Positions 1-11,600 of a stretch of 64,000 nt of DNA are shown in pieces. The notes under the pieces are model-generated. The model had not been told where the DNA came from. It made no database searches and worked only from the letters and a program-made list of their open reading frames with translations. This DNA comes from Actinia tenebrosa (taxonomy: Eukaryota; Cnidaria; Anthozoa; Actiniaria; Actiniidae). The position numbers and the translations under genes are program-made. The stretch spans positions 323,767 through 387,766 of the forward strand of contig NW_022259725.1 in the NCBI RefSeq assembly GCF_009602425.1, given 5' to 3'. Every line of letters begins with the position of its first letter. Positions within the stretch are counted from its first letter, which is position 1.

Positions 1-190
1 CAGTAGTTTACCCACCTCTCATGTTTGATTCCCAGTCTTAGCATCATGTGTGAGTAGTGTTTGTTGGTTCACTTCCTTGGCTCAAGTTTTTTTCCAGTCC
101 ATGGTTTTCCTCCCTCTGCAAAACCCAGCAAGCTACATTCTAATTCAATAAATCTGTTAATTAGCCATACCCTGACTTTGATCAGCCAAT
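1..190 (+). repeat. tRNA-derived SINE, copy 1 (cut by window edge)
   Basis: A B-box-like stretch (GTTTGATTCCC near 24-34) is followed by a body shared with the copies near 2690 and 39517: GTTTTCCTCCCTCTGCAAAA, and a tail ending in CCTGACTTTGATCAG. It lies just upstream of the first visible SMPD4 exon. The 5' tRNA-like head is cut by the window start. Confidence 0.6.
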
Positions 191-241
191 AGAATTTGAA
201 GGTTTTGAATTTGAAGTAAAATGTTTTCTATTTCTTTGAAG

Positions 242-3200
242 GAATGTCATTCAACAGATGTTACAGAAGAAGCTGTATTGCTTCATTAGACACGGTTTTG
301 CTCACTGGCCTCTAGATCCATCCTTTCGAGTGGTAAGTTAAATCAACCATCATACATTCTTCTTCTAACCAACATCTTTCATACTATAAATTTTTCTAAC
401 AAATAAGACTATTTTTATTGTCATTTCTATCATTGCAAGTAAAGGTCACCACTGTTCTCACATCAATGCACAGGCAGGGTTAACTTTCAAGATAACGCAG
501 GGAACTGTGAAAAGGCTATTATATTTGAAGATTTTACAAGATTTTGACAGAAATGACTTATCTTTATTTATTTATTTATTTTTGTATTTATTTCTATACT
601 TTTTTTTAGATTGTAGAGACATGGCTAAGTTTTATTCAGCCCTGGCGATATGCCAAGAATCCTCAGGCACTCAAGACTGATTCTACTAATGTATTTAGCC
701 AAGAATGGTGAGTTATTTAGTGACCAATAGAATAACATGGTGGATGGAAAGCCTCACAGGTTTTGCAACCCACTTGAAAAAGGCTACCAATAGATCAAAT
801 TAGAGTTTAGAAGTTGATTTTTGCAGAGGGAGGAAAAACCAGAGAAAAACCTTCGAAGCACAGGAGAGAACCAACAAGCAATCGAACCCAGGTCACCTTG
901 GTGAGAGGCAATATTACACTCACCACTACACCACCTTTGCTTTCCTAAATGGTCAATTGAACCTGTCAAAGAAGTATGGCAAATATGGGTGCATATGCCA
1001 ATCAATTTAGATTGATAAACTACATAAATTAAACCTAAGTGTGGAACAGAAAGCGTTAAAGTTTGTTTCAATCTTTTTTCTAACTGCAGGACTTCTTTTG
1101 TACAAGAAAACTTCCTATTTTATACTGAGGTTTTACAGGAGTTTGTCCTGCGAGGGTTAAAACTGGATCTTTATTCTCACAAAGATGTTTTCATTCTGGT
1201 TAGGGTTACCAAGGTAGCACAACAATCCAATGCCTTAAATATTACCAAAACTTGAGAAGCTAAAGCCTCCCTCTTTTCAGAGTCCCTTCATGCATATCCC
1301 TTCCTTCTTGGTCTCTCTTTTCTTCCAGATCTCTCCCCCCCCTCCCCCACCACTCCAAATAACTGCTGCTCAGTCACCAGTCATGATGATGATGTTAATA
1401 ATGAACATATTTAATAGTGAATGAGCAGACATAGCTTGTTTCTTGCTCAATGTTACTGGTCAAAATGACTGGCAAAGCAAAAATGTGACTGGACAAGTTC
1501 CAATTCTGGCTGGGCGTTTTCATTAACCAACTGTTATTTTAACAACTGCTATGTTGACATGTGTGTTTTCTTGTACCATTGAAGGTTTTTGCTCAAGAGG
1601 GACTTGCAGATGTCATTCAGGAAGGTATGTAAAAAATGACATTTATGGATAGCTAGTAGAATACAGACAACAATGAAACTTAGGAAGACAATGTATCCCC
1701 TTCTGGGCTTGCTGTGGAAGTTGTTCCTTTCAGTCGCTCTCAGCCAAACTAATATAGACGCTGGTAGGCAACCAATAAAGAATGCAGAAGAGATCGTGTT
1801 ATTGGTGCCTTGCCCCACTTCCACAATGACACAACCTGTTGTTTAGGCCATGCTGTTATCTGGAACGAATCAGCTTGTCCAGGAAATGGTCTGGTTAACT
1901 GAGGTTCTCTTGCAATGGTATTATGTAGTTTGATGATATAGTAATTATAAATTTAATCTCTTATGTATATACCTGTATTGCTGTTTCCCGTTATTCCCAT
2001 ATTTGCCTTTGATTATTTGTGGTTTCAATTTCATATCTATATATTATGTAGTTTGAAAATCTTGTAATGATTAATTTAACTTTTTTGTTTTGGGCCAAAT
2101 CGTAAACCAATTAATTAATATTTTGAACTGAATTTGTCTACCCACATGAAATAAGTTTTGCATGTATGTATATGACATAGACTATGAAGTGTGACTACTC
2201 TGCTACTTCTTATGTATCCCAATACATTTCAAAGGGGTGTCTCTCCTTATATGATTGTGTACATGTATCATATTTATCTCAATCATTCAACCATTCCATT
2301 TCTGTTTCTTTAGTTGAAAAGCTACTTGTGCAACCATCTGTGAATGCTAAAGGACCTCTGAGAGGGTCCCCTTCTAGTATGGGTGTGTCATTAGGGTCCT
2401 CCTTGAGATCTAACATGATGGACTTGGAAGGACCTTCCTTCTCCTATGTGCCAATCTTTCAGGAACCCGGAAGTGAAAAGGTAATCTTTCACCTTGTTCT
2501 TAGAAATTGAAAATTACCCTGAACATTTGCATTATGTAGTCATCTTCTACCACTACCAGACTTCCTGAAAAATGACGCTACAAGGCTCGGTCAGGATACG
2601 GAATTCCCGACCTACGCCAATCACAGTGCGCGAAATTCCACCTCTACATGGGGCGAAATGCATGAACATCCTTCTATTTTATCGAACCCTGAAACAACCT
2701 CTGTTCTGATCAAAGTCAGGGCATGGCTAACTCACAGATCGAAATTTAGCGTGTTAGGTTTGGCAGAGGAAGGAAAAACGGAGAATTCGGAGAAACAAGG
2801 GAAAAATCCAATTATTTCTTACATGCAATACCGGTTCCATGAATTGAACCTGAGACCCCCGGCAGAGGTGAGAGCACTAACGAAGCCACTGTTGATTACC
2901 AGAACGGCACGGAGACAACACGTGGTGATTTCTATTGTCTTGTGATCATTGAAATTGTTGGGTTACCAAATGGGGTGGGCACGTGTTTGCCCCACAATCC
3001 ATGCCATTACCAGCGTATTGGTCAACCATAACTAGCGTATTGATCAACAACTGGGTATATTAATGAACGTTTTTGCGCGCAGCTAACAATTATTTTTTCC
3101 CCTATCAGCTCGAACGTCTTCGTTTCAACATCTCCAGTGCGTTGGCCAATATTCGTAACAAGCATCCGGGCATGGCTGGACAGACCACACAGGCAGCCCA

Positions 3201-5193
3201 AGGCCCTATGGCGTGGTTCAAGAGCCTGTTATCAGGAGAGTTTTTTGACGAAGATTACAGCTCGAAGCGGGACACGGATAAGGTCGCGTTATACCTCGAA
3301 CAGTCATATGAGAGCCTCGCCAGTATTGTTAAGGTATTAAGACATGGTTAGAAATCAGTACATATATTTATACCTTGTGAAAAAATGCCTCCGTTGTGAT
3401 CGGCACCCCTCTCCTTAGACTTCCACCGCCCTTTGTATATCTCGTCACTCGCCAAATACTCGCTTCGCTTATTAAAGAACTGCTCGGCATACAAGAGAGG
3501 TCGACTTGGGGCAAGTCTACCCTCTCCCCAACTTGCTGGAAATTCCAAGTAGGTCACGGTTGCGTGACTTCTTTTACCACACTAATGCTGACCAATGCAA
3601 GCATCTTTACCCATGACACTTGAGAAGATCCCAAGGCATTTTGGAGAACGTTATGCACAAATCGAAAAGGTCTATTAGGACATTGCTTTGATTGCGTGAC
3701 GTCGCGATTGCGTGACATCGCGATTGCATGACTAAGGCAGTGATATTACAAGTTTGACACTATTGTTCTTTGCAGGTCAGTAGTGACGTGACCGATTCAG
3801 GTGATCAAACAATCCCGCGGGCCACCCCCAGTGGAGCGAGAGACAGGACTCTTCCTAGTTTATCATCAAGTACTAGCTCTCAGGGATCTATACCAGAGTG
3901 TATTCAAAATGAGCGAGGGCAGTTGATTGTTACGCACAGAGGAAGATTCCAGGTATGTTATGTCTCTTTCGGGCCTCCGTCTGCTATTTTCTCTTTTCGA
4001 CTTCTACTTCTCCCTACCTCTGTCCTTCTCCTTTCCTTCTCTTCCTCCCTCCCTCCCTCCCTCCTTTCCTTGCTCCATCCTTTCTTTCCCCTTCCTATCA
4101 TTCGTTCATTCTTTCGTTCGCTTGTGATAAGATTCATCTCATGCTCACTTTCATGCTCACTCATTCATCCGCTCGTTCGTTCGTTCGTTCTTTCATTTAT
4201 TTATTCTTTCATTCATTCATTCTTTCTTTCAACACGTTTGTTTGCTTTCTTGCTCTTTTTTCCTGTATTATCTCAACAAGGTTCTGCCTTTTCCCAACAG
4301 ATGATAAATGGTTTGCGTCGATTTGAAGTACAATACACTGGCGACCCTGAGCTACAGCCAATAAGGAGCTACGAAAATCCAACTCTTGTCAGACTTCTTT
4401 ATCGATTTTCTACCTATCTCAACTCCAAGGTAAAATGTCCAATGGAATATTCCTCGTATTTGATGGCATGACAACTACAGGATATTCATTGTGTTCCTGT
4501 GGTATTGCAAACTTCTTTTCGTACTTCCTTTCTATCAACCGACCAATCTACCCATATACCCAACCTTATTTGCTCATCTACCTACCCAACTACCTACCTA
4601 TCCACCTACCTACCCAACTACCTACCTATCCACCTACCTACCTATCAACCTACCTACCCACCTACCTGCCTACATACATACCTTACCTACCTACCCATCT
4701 ATCTACCCACCTTCCTACCCGACTTCCCTCTCTTCATAATCTTTTTTATTCCTTCCTTTGTTCCTTATATTCATCCATCAATCTTTTTTCCTCTCTTTAC
4801 CTTAACCCTATCGGTCCTACAATCTCTACTTTTCCTATTTATTAGATTGGTGACCACCTCCATCAAACGTACAATAATACAGGATACCTGAGCACCATAG
4901 CATGTACACTGTCCCCATGTCTCAAGACCCCCTCACATAACGGCCCAGGCACTTCACCGGTATCAAATGCCCAGACCTGTCACGCGGTTCGGGATCCTCG
5001 GATAAGTTTACGTTTTCTCGCATCGTACAAGACAATGTTCTATCTCATCATGCTGTATCTACTGTGCAAGGTTTTCTCGCTCAAATCATTGACTATACTA
5101 GCTTTGTTTATCCTTGTCCTGTTCTTCTCTTTTATGGGACATGTCTGTCCGAAGCACTGTGATAGTGATACTCTGCAAAAGAAACTGTTCTGA
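242..5193 (+). CDS. SMPD4: SMPD4 (neutral sphingomyelinase 3), C-terminal part, 9 coding exons
   Basis: Coding exons 242-332, 610-707, 1090-1213, 1585-1624, 2314-2480, 3109-3333, 3776-3952, 4301-4429 and 4846-5193 (TGA). All have GT/AG borders and compatible phases, giving about 465 residues; upstream exons lie left of the window. Hallmarks match the C-terminal half of human SMPD4 (866 aa): [19 protein letters not shown], then [15 protein letters not shown], and [12 protein letters not shown] followed by [12 protein letters not shown]. The last exon encodes two closely spaced hydrophobic segments (around [12 protein letters not shown] and [13 protein letters not shown]), the tail anchor that holds the protein in ER and nuclear-envelope membranes. 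Known family role: hydrolysis of sphingomyelin to ceramide and phosphocholine, and a link to nuclear pores. No catalytic domain is visible because it lies N-terminal of this part. Introns carry SINEs and microsatellites. Confidence 0.93.
784..955 (-). repeat. tRNA-derived SINE, copy 2
   Basis: Read on the minus strand it starts with a tRNA-like head carrying an A-box-like TAGTGGTGAGTG and a B box GGGTTCGATTGC. A body follows with the shared pyrimidine-rich motif TTTTTCCTCCCTCTGCAAAA. It lies in an SMPD4 intron. Confidence 0.65.
1453..1516 (+). repeat. Diverged copy of an interspersed repeat also at 55515
   Basis: GGTCAAAATGACTGGCAAAG and the following GACTGGACAAGTTCCAATTC match, with C/T differences, a block at 55515-55590 (GGTCAAAATGACCGGCAGCA, then GACCGGACAAGCTTCATTTC). 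The differences look like CpG decay. Confidence 0.45.
2690..2925 (-). repeat. tRNA-derived SINE, copy 3 (near full length)
   Basis: On the minus strand: tRNA-like head, B box GGTTCAATTCATGG, body with TTTTTCCTTCCTCTGCCAAA, then a tail through CACGCTAAATTTCGATC and GAGTTAGCCATGCCCTGAC to CAGAGGTTGTTTC. It shares both body and terminus with the copy at 39517-39757, so the 3' end of the family can be placed near 2690. Confidence 0.65.
4018..4236 (+). repeat. Pyrimidine-rich microsatellite tract (CTCC / TTCA / TTCG)
   Basis: Degenerate tetranucleotide runs (CTCC, then TTCG and TTCA) in the SMPD4 intron before exon 4301-4429. They create long artefactual reading frames rich in Ser, Phe and Leu. 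Confidence 0.8.
4545..4735 (+). repeat. (CTAC)n-like microsatellite
   Basis: Runs of CTACCTAC and CCACCTAC in the last SMPD4 intron. Tyr-Leu-Pro-Thr repeats in all three forward frames show this is simple repeat and not coding. Confidence 0.85.
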
Positions 5194-5780
5194 AGTGACT
5201 GGACGTTATCACCCTGGAACATTCTGCAAACTGAAAGTCCTTTAGGAGATCGTTTTTCTATAGAACTAATGCTAGAGCGGAAACAGCAAATAAAACGTGC
5301 AAATCAAAATCACGAGATTTCATGGCTGGATATTTCAGAAGGTTATTATGAATTCGGCTCTACAAAGGTAAAGGAGATCAGACTCCTTTACCTCCTCACC
5401 TCTTTCATCAACTCCGCATATGGTCTTTGACTTTTACGCGGTAGAATGTATTGCATGACACGATAGTCACGTGATTAAAATAATATGACAGGCTTGTGGG
5501 CGCTGTATCTAAAGCTAACATATCATTTCACTTAGTATTATGGCTTTCTTTAATTGCATTAACTAGGGATGTTAATCAAAGAGAAAAAACACTATATACG
5601 CTTCATGTCCGTAGACTAACCGTCAAGTTAAAATGATCGTCATGCTGGTCCCTGATACTTTACGCTTTTATAAGAGATACTTCGTGTAAAATTATATAAA
5701 ATGACAATATTGGGCTTCCTTTGGTAGCATGCTACAAAGGGCTTGAGTCGAGCGATGATTAATATAAAACAGAAGAGATC
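5194..5780. other. Intergenic spacer, SMPD4 to serpin
   Basis: No gene seen. It holds the SMPD4 3' flank and the serpin promoter. TATA-like words occur at about 5694 (TTATATAAAA) and 5760 (AATATAAAAC); the first is better spaced for a transcription start before the ATG at 5781. Confidence 0.4.
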
Positions 5781-7037
5781 ATGGGTAATAATATCATTAC
5801 ATGTAATACTTTCAGATTGCATTCTGTATTGATCCTAGCTGTGTCTTTAGTGTTTTGTTCCGTATTACTATCCACAATGGCACAAGCTGACCTCATCAAG
5901 GCTTCTACCAACAAGTTTTCGTTGCACTTGCATCAAGTTCTTCGAGGACAAGCAACTTTTGATGCAGAACAGAATCTGTTTTATTCTCCTTCGAGTATTT
6001 TGGTTGCACTGGCCATGACACACCTTGGAGCTCGTGGAAACACAGCCAAGCAAATGAGCAGCTCATTCCACCTCGATGAGATCCCGGAAAAACAACTGAA
6101 TGCAGAATTTCAGAAGTTTCTTCAAAAGTTAAACCAGAGCAACGCGAAAGGCAACGAAATAGCAATGGCGAACCGATTGTTTGTTCAGATGGGCTTCGAA
6201 GTTTCCAAGCAGTTTCAAGAAGATAGTGAAAAGTTCTTCAACGCGGAGGCGGCTTTGGTTGATTATCAGAAGAACAGCGAAGGAGCAAGACAAGAAGTGA
6301 ACCAATGGGTAGAACAAAAGACGAAAAATAAAATAAAGGATCTGATTCCTGAAGGGATGTTTGGTCCAGACACACGTCTCACACTTGTCAATGCTATTTA
6401 CTTCAAGGGATCTTGGATGTCAAAGTTTGATTCAAATAATACCCAAACAGGTCCATTCCAGCTGACTCCATCCAAAACGGTTCAAGTTCCCATGATGTAT
6501 AAGTCCGATAAGTTTAAATACTTCGAGAACGAGGGCCTTAAGTGCAAGATGTTAGAGCTGCCTTATTCAGATGAGAAGATATCCATGATCATTCTTCTCC
6601 CTGATGAAGTTGATGGTCTGAGCAAGCTAGAAGACTCTCTCAACTATAGCAAACTGGATGAAGCCATTGGTCATCTGAAGATGGCTCCCAAGGAAGAAGT
6701 TGAAGTCACCTTACCTAAGTTCAAACTGAGTGAAAAGTTTTCCCTGAAGGAGGTGTTGAGTAAGATGGGAGCAAGTGACCTATTCAATGCAGCCAAGGCA
6801 GACCTGACTGGGATAAATAAAGATGGACAGCTGTATGTTTCTGAGGTTGTACACAAAGCTTTTGTAGATGTGAACGAAGAGGGAACAGAGGCTGCTGCTG
6901 CAACTGCTGTCAGAGTTGCTTTAATGTGTATGCCGATGAATCCCATATTTTTTGCCAACCATCCTTTCCTATTTCTCATTCGCCACAATGAAAGTGGTGC
7001 GATTCTATTCATAGGTCGCTTGGCTAACCCAAAGTGA
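5781..7037 (+). CDS. Secreted serpin (clade B-like fold), single exon
   Basis: One uninterrupted 418-residue frame. An N-terminal hydrophobic stretch (about residues 15-35, ending in TMAQA) looks like a signal peptide. The serpin body is complete: NLFYSPSSILVALAM (helix B region), NAIYFKGSWMSKFD, MMYKS and the C-terminal NHPFLFLIRHNESGAILFIG signature. The reactive-loop hinge EEGTEAAAATA is canonical for an inhibitory serpin. Counting from SERPINB1, P1-P1' falls at Met-Cys in VALMCMPM, which suggests chymotrypsin- or elastase-like targets (inference). The in-frame ATG at 5877 would drop the signal peptide, so I prefer 5781. The lack of introns is notable beside the intron-rich neighbours. The family acts as suicide inhibitors of serine or cysteine proteases. 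Confidence 0.93.
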   Translation: MGNNIITCNTFRLHSVLILAVSLVFCSVLLSTMAQADLIKASTNKFSLHLHQVLRGQATFDAEQNLFYSPSSILVALAMTHLGARGNTAKQMSSSFHLDEIPEKQLNAEFQKFLQKLNQSNAKGNEIAMANRLFVQMGFEVSKQFQEDSEKFFNAEAALVDYQKNSEGARQEVNQWVEQKTKNKIKDLIPEGMFGPDTRLTLVNAIYFKGSWMSKFDSNNTQTGPFQLTPSKTVQVPMMYKSDKFKYFENEGLKCKMLELPYSDEKISMIILLPDEVDGLSKLEDSLNYSKLDEAIGHLKMAPKEEVEVTLPKFKLSEKFSLKEVLSKMGASDLFNAAKADLTGINKDGQLYVSEVVHKAFVDVNEEGTEAAAATAVRVALMCMPMNPIFFANHPFLFLIRHNESGAILFIGRLANPK

Positions 7038-8697
7038 GCAAAGCCATGTGAACTAAGTTGTGTGCCCTGGTAAGCACATAAATCTGGAGCTTTCTTATCA
7101 AGTAGGGTGAAAATAGAATTATAATATTGCTGAAAAAGAATTCATACGCAAAGAGCTTTTAAAGCCAATATCAAAATATAATTTAGAAATATATTGAGCT
7201 TTGTAAAAGAATTTTCTGTAAAAAAAAATTGTGATAATATAATGACTTCAATTTTGTTATGAAGTTTTAAAAAAAATTAGTTATTAGATTAGGATCCTTA
7301 AGGGCCACTGTTCATCGACGTTGGTAACCAAAACTCAGCAAAGGAATTTAACATATTAAATATTGATTAATTGAGGATTGGAGAGTGATGATGCAGTGCA
7401 GGTTTTTAAAGTAAAGGTTTGAGTCTGTAATTTTTTTCATGCATTTGTTGTATTTCAATCTTGATTTGGTTTTTTAGAGTGGGATCCCTGAGTTTTATGA
7501 CAAAAGACATTTGTGAGCAAGGGGGTAGAGTACAAACACTATAAGTGTGTAACATAAATACCACTAAATACTGATGAATTATGCTAATCGTATTGTTTTC
7601 TATTGTTTAATTAGCACTATTTACCACTAAATAGTGCAAAGTGTTGCACACTTTTAGTGTTTGTACTCTACCTTGACTGAAACATATTCAAGATAATTCG
7701 ATACAAATTGTCTGGGCTAACTCTTTACAACAGAGAATCCGAAACTGGAGTATCTTATTGCATTTATTTACACAAATATTCATAGTAAGTTACACAAATT
7801 TCATTTCAAATTTAATTAATTTGCTATATTCACACTAGCTATGTTATAAATCGTAAATAAATTGTACTTTTCTTTCTAAACTATTACTACATGGTAAGCA
7901 AAAGTTTTTACATAAATTTGACCTAACAACTATAATACACAACATTTTCACAGCTGAATTTCATTGAAAGAAGGTCTAGACTTCCCTTAATATCCACACT
8001 ATGGAAATTTGAAATACTCATGATTTTAAAATTAATTTTGATTTAATTTCCATGCACGCTATGAGCTTAAACTGGATTAGATGACTTGAAAAATCGATAA
8101 TTTTATTGACATAACACAAAAAAGTGATAATTGCCGCAGTAATTGGTTTATTCATCTTGAGCAACTTTAATAATGACCTAAAGGTCAGGTTATTCACGCC
8201 CATTTTCTTATAAGCATTATATTTTCCCCTCTTGTTGCACGATTCTCTTACTTTCATAAAAAATATGCAACGCAGGATAAAAAGTAGTCTAATTCATTTG
8301 TGTAAGTGTTGATTGATATGTTGAGAAATATATCTTTGTTTTTACTATATATTGTAATTTGTTCATAAAACTGGAACAAAAATGAAAGAGTAAACAACAC
8401 CTGCTCACATTGCTGGGTTTCATAACGAGTGGGAGGACTGTGTGGCCCAGACAACTGTTGACTAGGCTGAGAAATATGAATTATTTTATATATGCAGTTG
8501 TACAACACCATTGAGCTTGATACCAGTAAATGCAGCTAGATTTTGGATGTGATTTTGACTAAATGAACAGAAAATCATTAGGAAATGGAGAGATTGATGG
8601 CATGGTTGTTGCGATTGTCCAGTTTTGATCCAGGTCTCCCATGATATGAAACTCGGCAATAACCTTGTAACATCATTAACACAGGGATATTAATTAT
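7038..8697. other. Spacer between convergent serpin and RNF34-like gene
   Basis: AT-rich, no coding exon seen. It contains one MITE (7528-7668) and the 3' UTR of the minus-strand RING gene. A minus-strand AATAAA (TTTATT on plus, about 8102) is a candidate polyadenylation signal. Confidence 0.4.
7528..7668 (+). mobile_element. Small TIR element (MITE), copy A, TA-flanked
   Basis: A 141-bp element with near-perfect terminal inverted repeats (GAGTACAAACACTATAAGTG against CACTTTTAGTGTTTGTACTC). It is flanked on both sides by TA (7526-7527 and 7669-7670), as expected for Tc1/mariner-type target duplication. A second copy in reverse orientation lies at 59795-59930 with very similar internal sequence. 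No coding capacity. Confidence 0.8.
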
Positions 8698-11600
8698 TCA
8701 AGCTTTGAAAACCTTGACAATCCTAGATACGTTTTGTCTACAAATAGGGCATTCTGCTACCTGTTTACTACACTGTAAACAAGTTACCATGTGCCCACAT
8801 TCTAACAGTACACAATCTATTGCTCTGTCCATGCACACTTTACAAATGTCTTCAGAGTCTTCATCATTATCACCAACTATGGGAGAGAGAAAATGAAACA
8901 GATTTAGTCACTTTACCCCAACCTATGGAACCCATGGGTAAAATTCTGTCCTTCATTTTAAGGAACGACCATAAGAATTTTACCATTGAGTTCCAGAGGA
9001 TGCCTCTTTACCCATCTTACAATATTGCTTTCAGTTCTGCTAAAGTAAGTTTTCATGTCTAACAAATGCAAGGCATCTCCTCAATCTATACCACAGGCTA
9101 GTTTCCTTAAAAAGTTTGTCTTTTCTAAACTTGTCATAAGAAACCTCTTTGGTTGGCATCCCAAAAGGTGACGTCATTATTAAAGTTGTTGACAGGGTGT
9201 TGTCCAGAAGACTCCTGCAAGGTTTATACCGGTATTATACTAAAACACCTTGCAGGCAGGCAAGGCAAAGTACTTTTATTGCATTGATATATATACACGC
9301 TGGGAGCTGTTTTAGAGAACAAGAGATGCAAGCTTAGGAACAAGAAGTGTTTCTTTTTTTTTTCTTTTTTTGAGTGCCCTTCAGTCCCCAGAATGTTTAT
9401 ATCACAACACAGACATATGCAGCTGTTTTATATTGCTTTCATAAAATATTTTTGAAGGATTTTACGTGAGAGTATCTTTCTTCTGATATGAATACGACAG
9501 TAGCCAACTAATCAACACACACTTAATGTTATAAATAGAAATAAAATGCACATAAAAAAGGTAGCTGCCTTACAAAACTTACTCTTCTTTGAGTCATTTC
9601 TTGATTTCCATAACATTCTAACTTTTTGTAGAAGTTCCTCCTTCTCGCAACAACCTTTGAAGTCTACACAATTAACTGTTAGGATTTGTTTTATCTCTCT
9701 GATGGAAAGACTACTGACTTGATCGATGCTCGTAATATCATCTATTGTTTTTGGAGGGGCCTAAAAAATAATTGGAGAAATATCTTTGAGCACATATTAC
9801 AAGGGCTGCAGGGAACCTTGAAAAGTGGAAGGGGGTCTTTAGATCTTATATGAGTTCAGAGATCTTAATTTAGTGACTGGAAATGTACAGGCAGGTTTTT
9901 GGGACTGAGTTTGGTGGGTTGGGGGAAAAGGTAACCTGATTATCAGGCTCTCTAGTGGGGGGGGGGGGGGGGGGGGAGNNNANNNGNAAAAGGNNNNCCC
10001 CNANTTNNTCCCCCCCCCCCCTCTTCCCTAGAGAGCCTGGGAAAGTTAGGGGTTAGGGATAAGGAAAAGTGAAAGGGTGTGCATTTAAAGGGTTGCTGCT
10101 CAATTACCTTCTTTGTATTTGGTGGTGCTACCTCGCCATCAGAACTTGGTGCCCTGTTTCGAGTATTAGAGCCATTACTACTATAAGAGTAACTCTGCCG
10201 CTGCGTATTTCGTGGAAAAGACACATTTTGTGTACCAGCAGGAGAGGAATTGAGTACCAGCTCTATTAGTTCTCTCTTTTCTTTGCATTGATGTGTTGAT
10301 ATATTTTTCTTTCGAAGATATTCTTGTAAATCTTTAACTTTGATTTTGACAAGAAATTCCTTGTGTGATTGAGGAGCATTCAAGGATCGACATGTGAGAC
10401 AGTTTGGGCAGGATTGATCGGTTGCACTTAATCCTTCTTTGAAGCACTCTTTGCAGAAAGCTCTTTTACAGTTATTACAGGTTTGCTGTTGAAGACAAAA
10501 AAGATATAACACTATTTAGTGAAGGTACATTTTTTATTGGGGAGGAGCTAGGGCTGGGAATAGAATAGTATATCTTATTTCTGTCATTTTCTTGTGTGTC
10601 TATTTGACTATACACTTATAGTCCACTCAACAAAATTACTTGACTCTGATTGGTTGACAGGAGTACAATTATAGCGTTAATTGTACTTCGTAGGAGTACC
10701 GAATTAAGTCGCTATGGAAACATGGCCAAAACAATGTCAACAGTGGCAAAAAAAAGCCGTAAAAACTAATAAGAACTAATCTTTTTTATGCATTTCAGTT
10801 GCGCGATGGACTGAAAATCGTCCGCCAAATAGACAAAGATGAACGGCGTTGCTTCGCATTTTTTACTGAAACTTTGTCGTGTGAACTATAAGTAAAAAAT
10901 CGCACGATCTTCTCGTACAATTTGGAATTAATAGACACTCCTAAACATTACTCATATCTATTAATTTCCAAATTGTACTCGAGATCGTGCGATTTCCTAC
11001 GCTAATAGAAATGTAGGTCTGAGAAAAATCACTTTATCAAAACATTGGTTATAGATAACAATAATAAACTGAAATTAATTAGGTGAAAATAAATGCTCAC
11101 AACAATTTTGTTTTACATGCACAGAGTAACAGGGATTATCTTGCAATTTTCGTTGTTGCAAGTAGCAGCGTTGCAGAAGTAGAACTCAGTGCTACTTTTC
11201 ATAACAGATTGCAGCAACTGGCAATGCTATTGCACAGTGTATCACCGCTCCAACAACTTTTCTAGCAATCTTAAGTATATTTTTCAAAAACACATGCACA
11301 CATTTCTCATTTCTTTCAGAAGAGCCAAAAATGTTGCAAGTTGCTTAGAACATGTTGCAGTGTAGCACCTCAATCACCTCTGCAACTTGCAATGTTACAT
11401 TTTCAAGCATTGCGAGACAAGTTGCAGTGATAATTGCACATCCTAACTGGAACTTTATGTCCCGTCAATGTTAAGCCCCAGGGTGCTGGGAGGGCTTATC
11501 TCGGGAAATTGACCTTATTCAATGTCCTCGCATAATTTGACATGGCTGCCATCTTGAAAAAGCAAAAATTTAAACTTATAAACATATAAACAAATAAACA

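Noticed and set aside
3770-4471. 233-codon frame spanning two SMPD4 exons
   Set aside because: Read-through of exon 3776-3952, an intron of pyrimidine repeats, and exon 4301-4429; splice sites separate them.
4435-4891. Overlapping frames of Tyr-Leu-Pro-Thr repeats
   Set aside because: CTAC microsatellite, open in three frames; intron of SMPD4.
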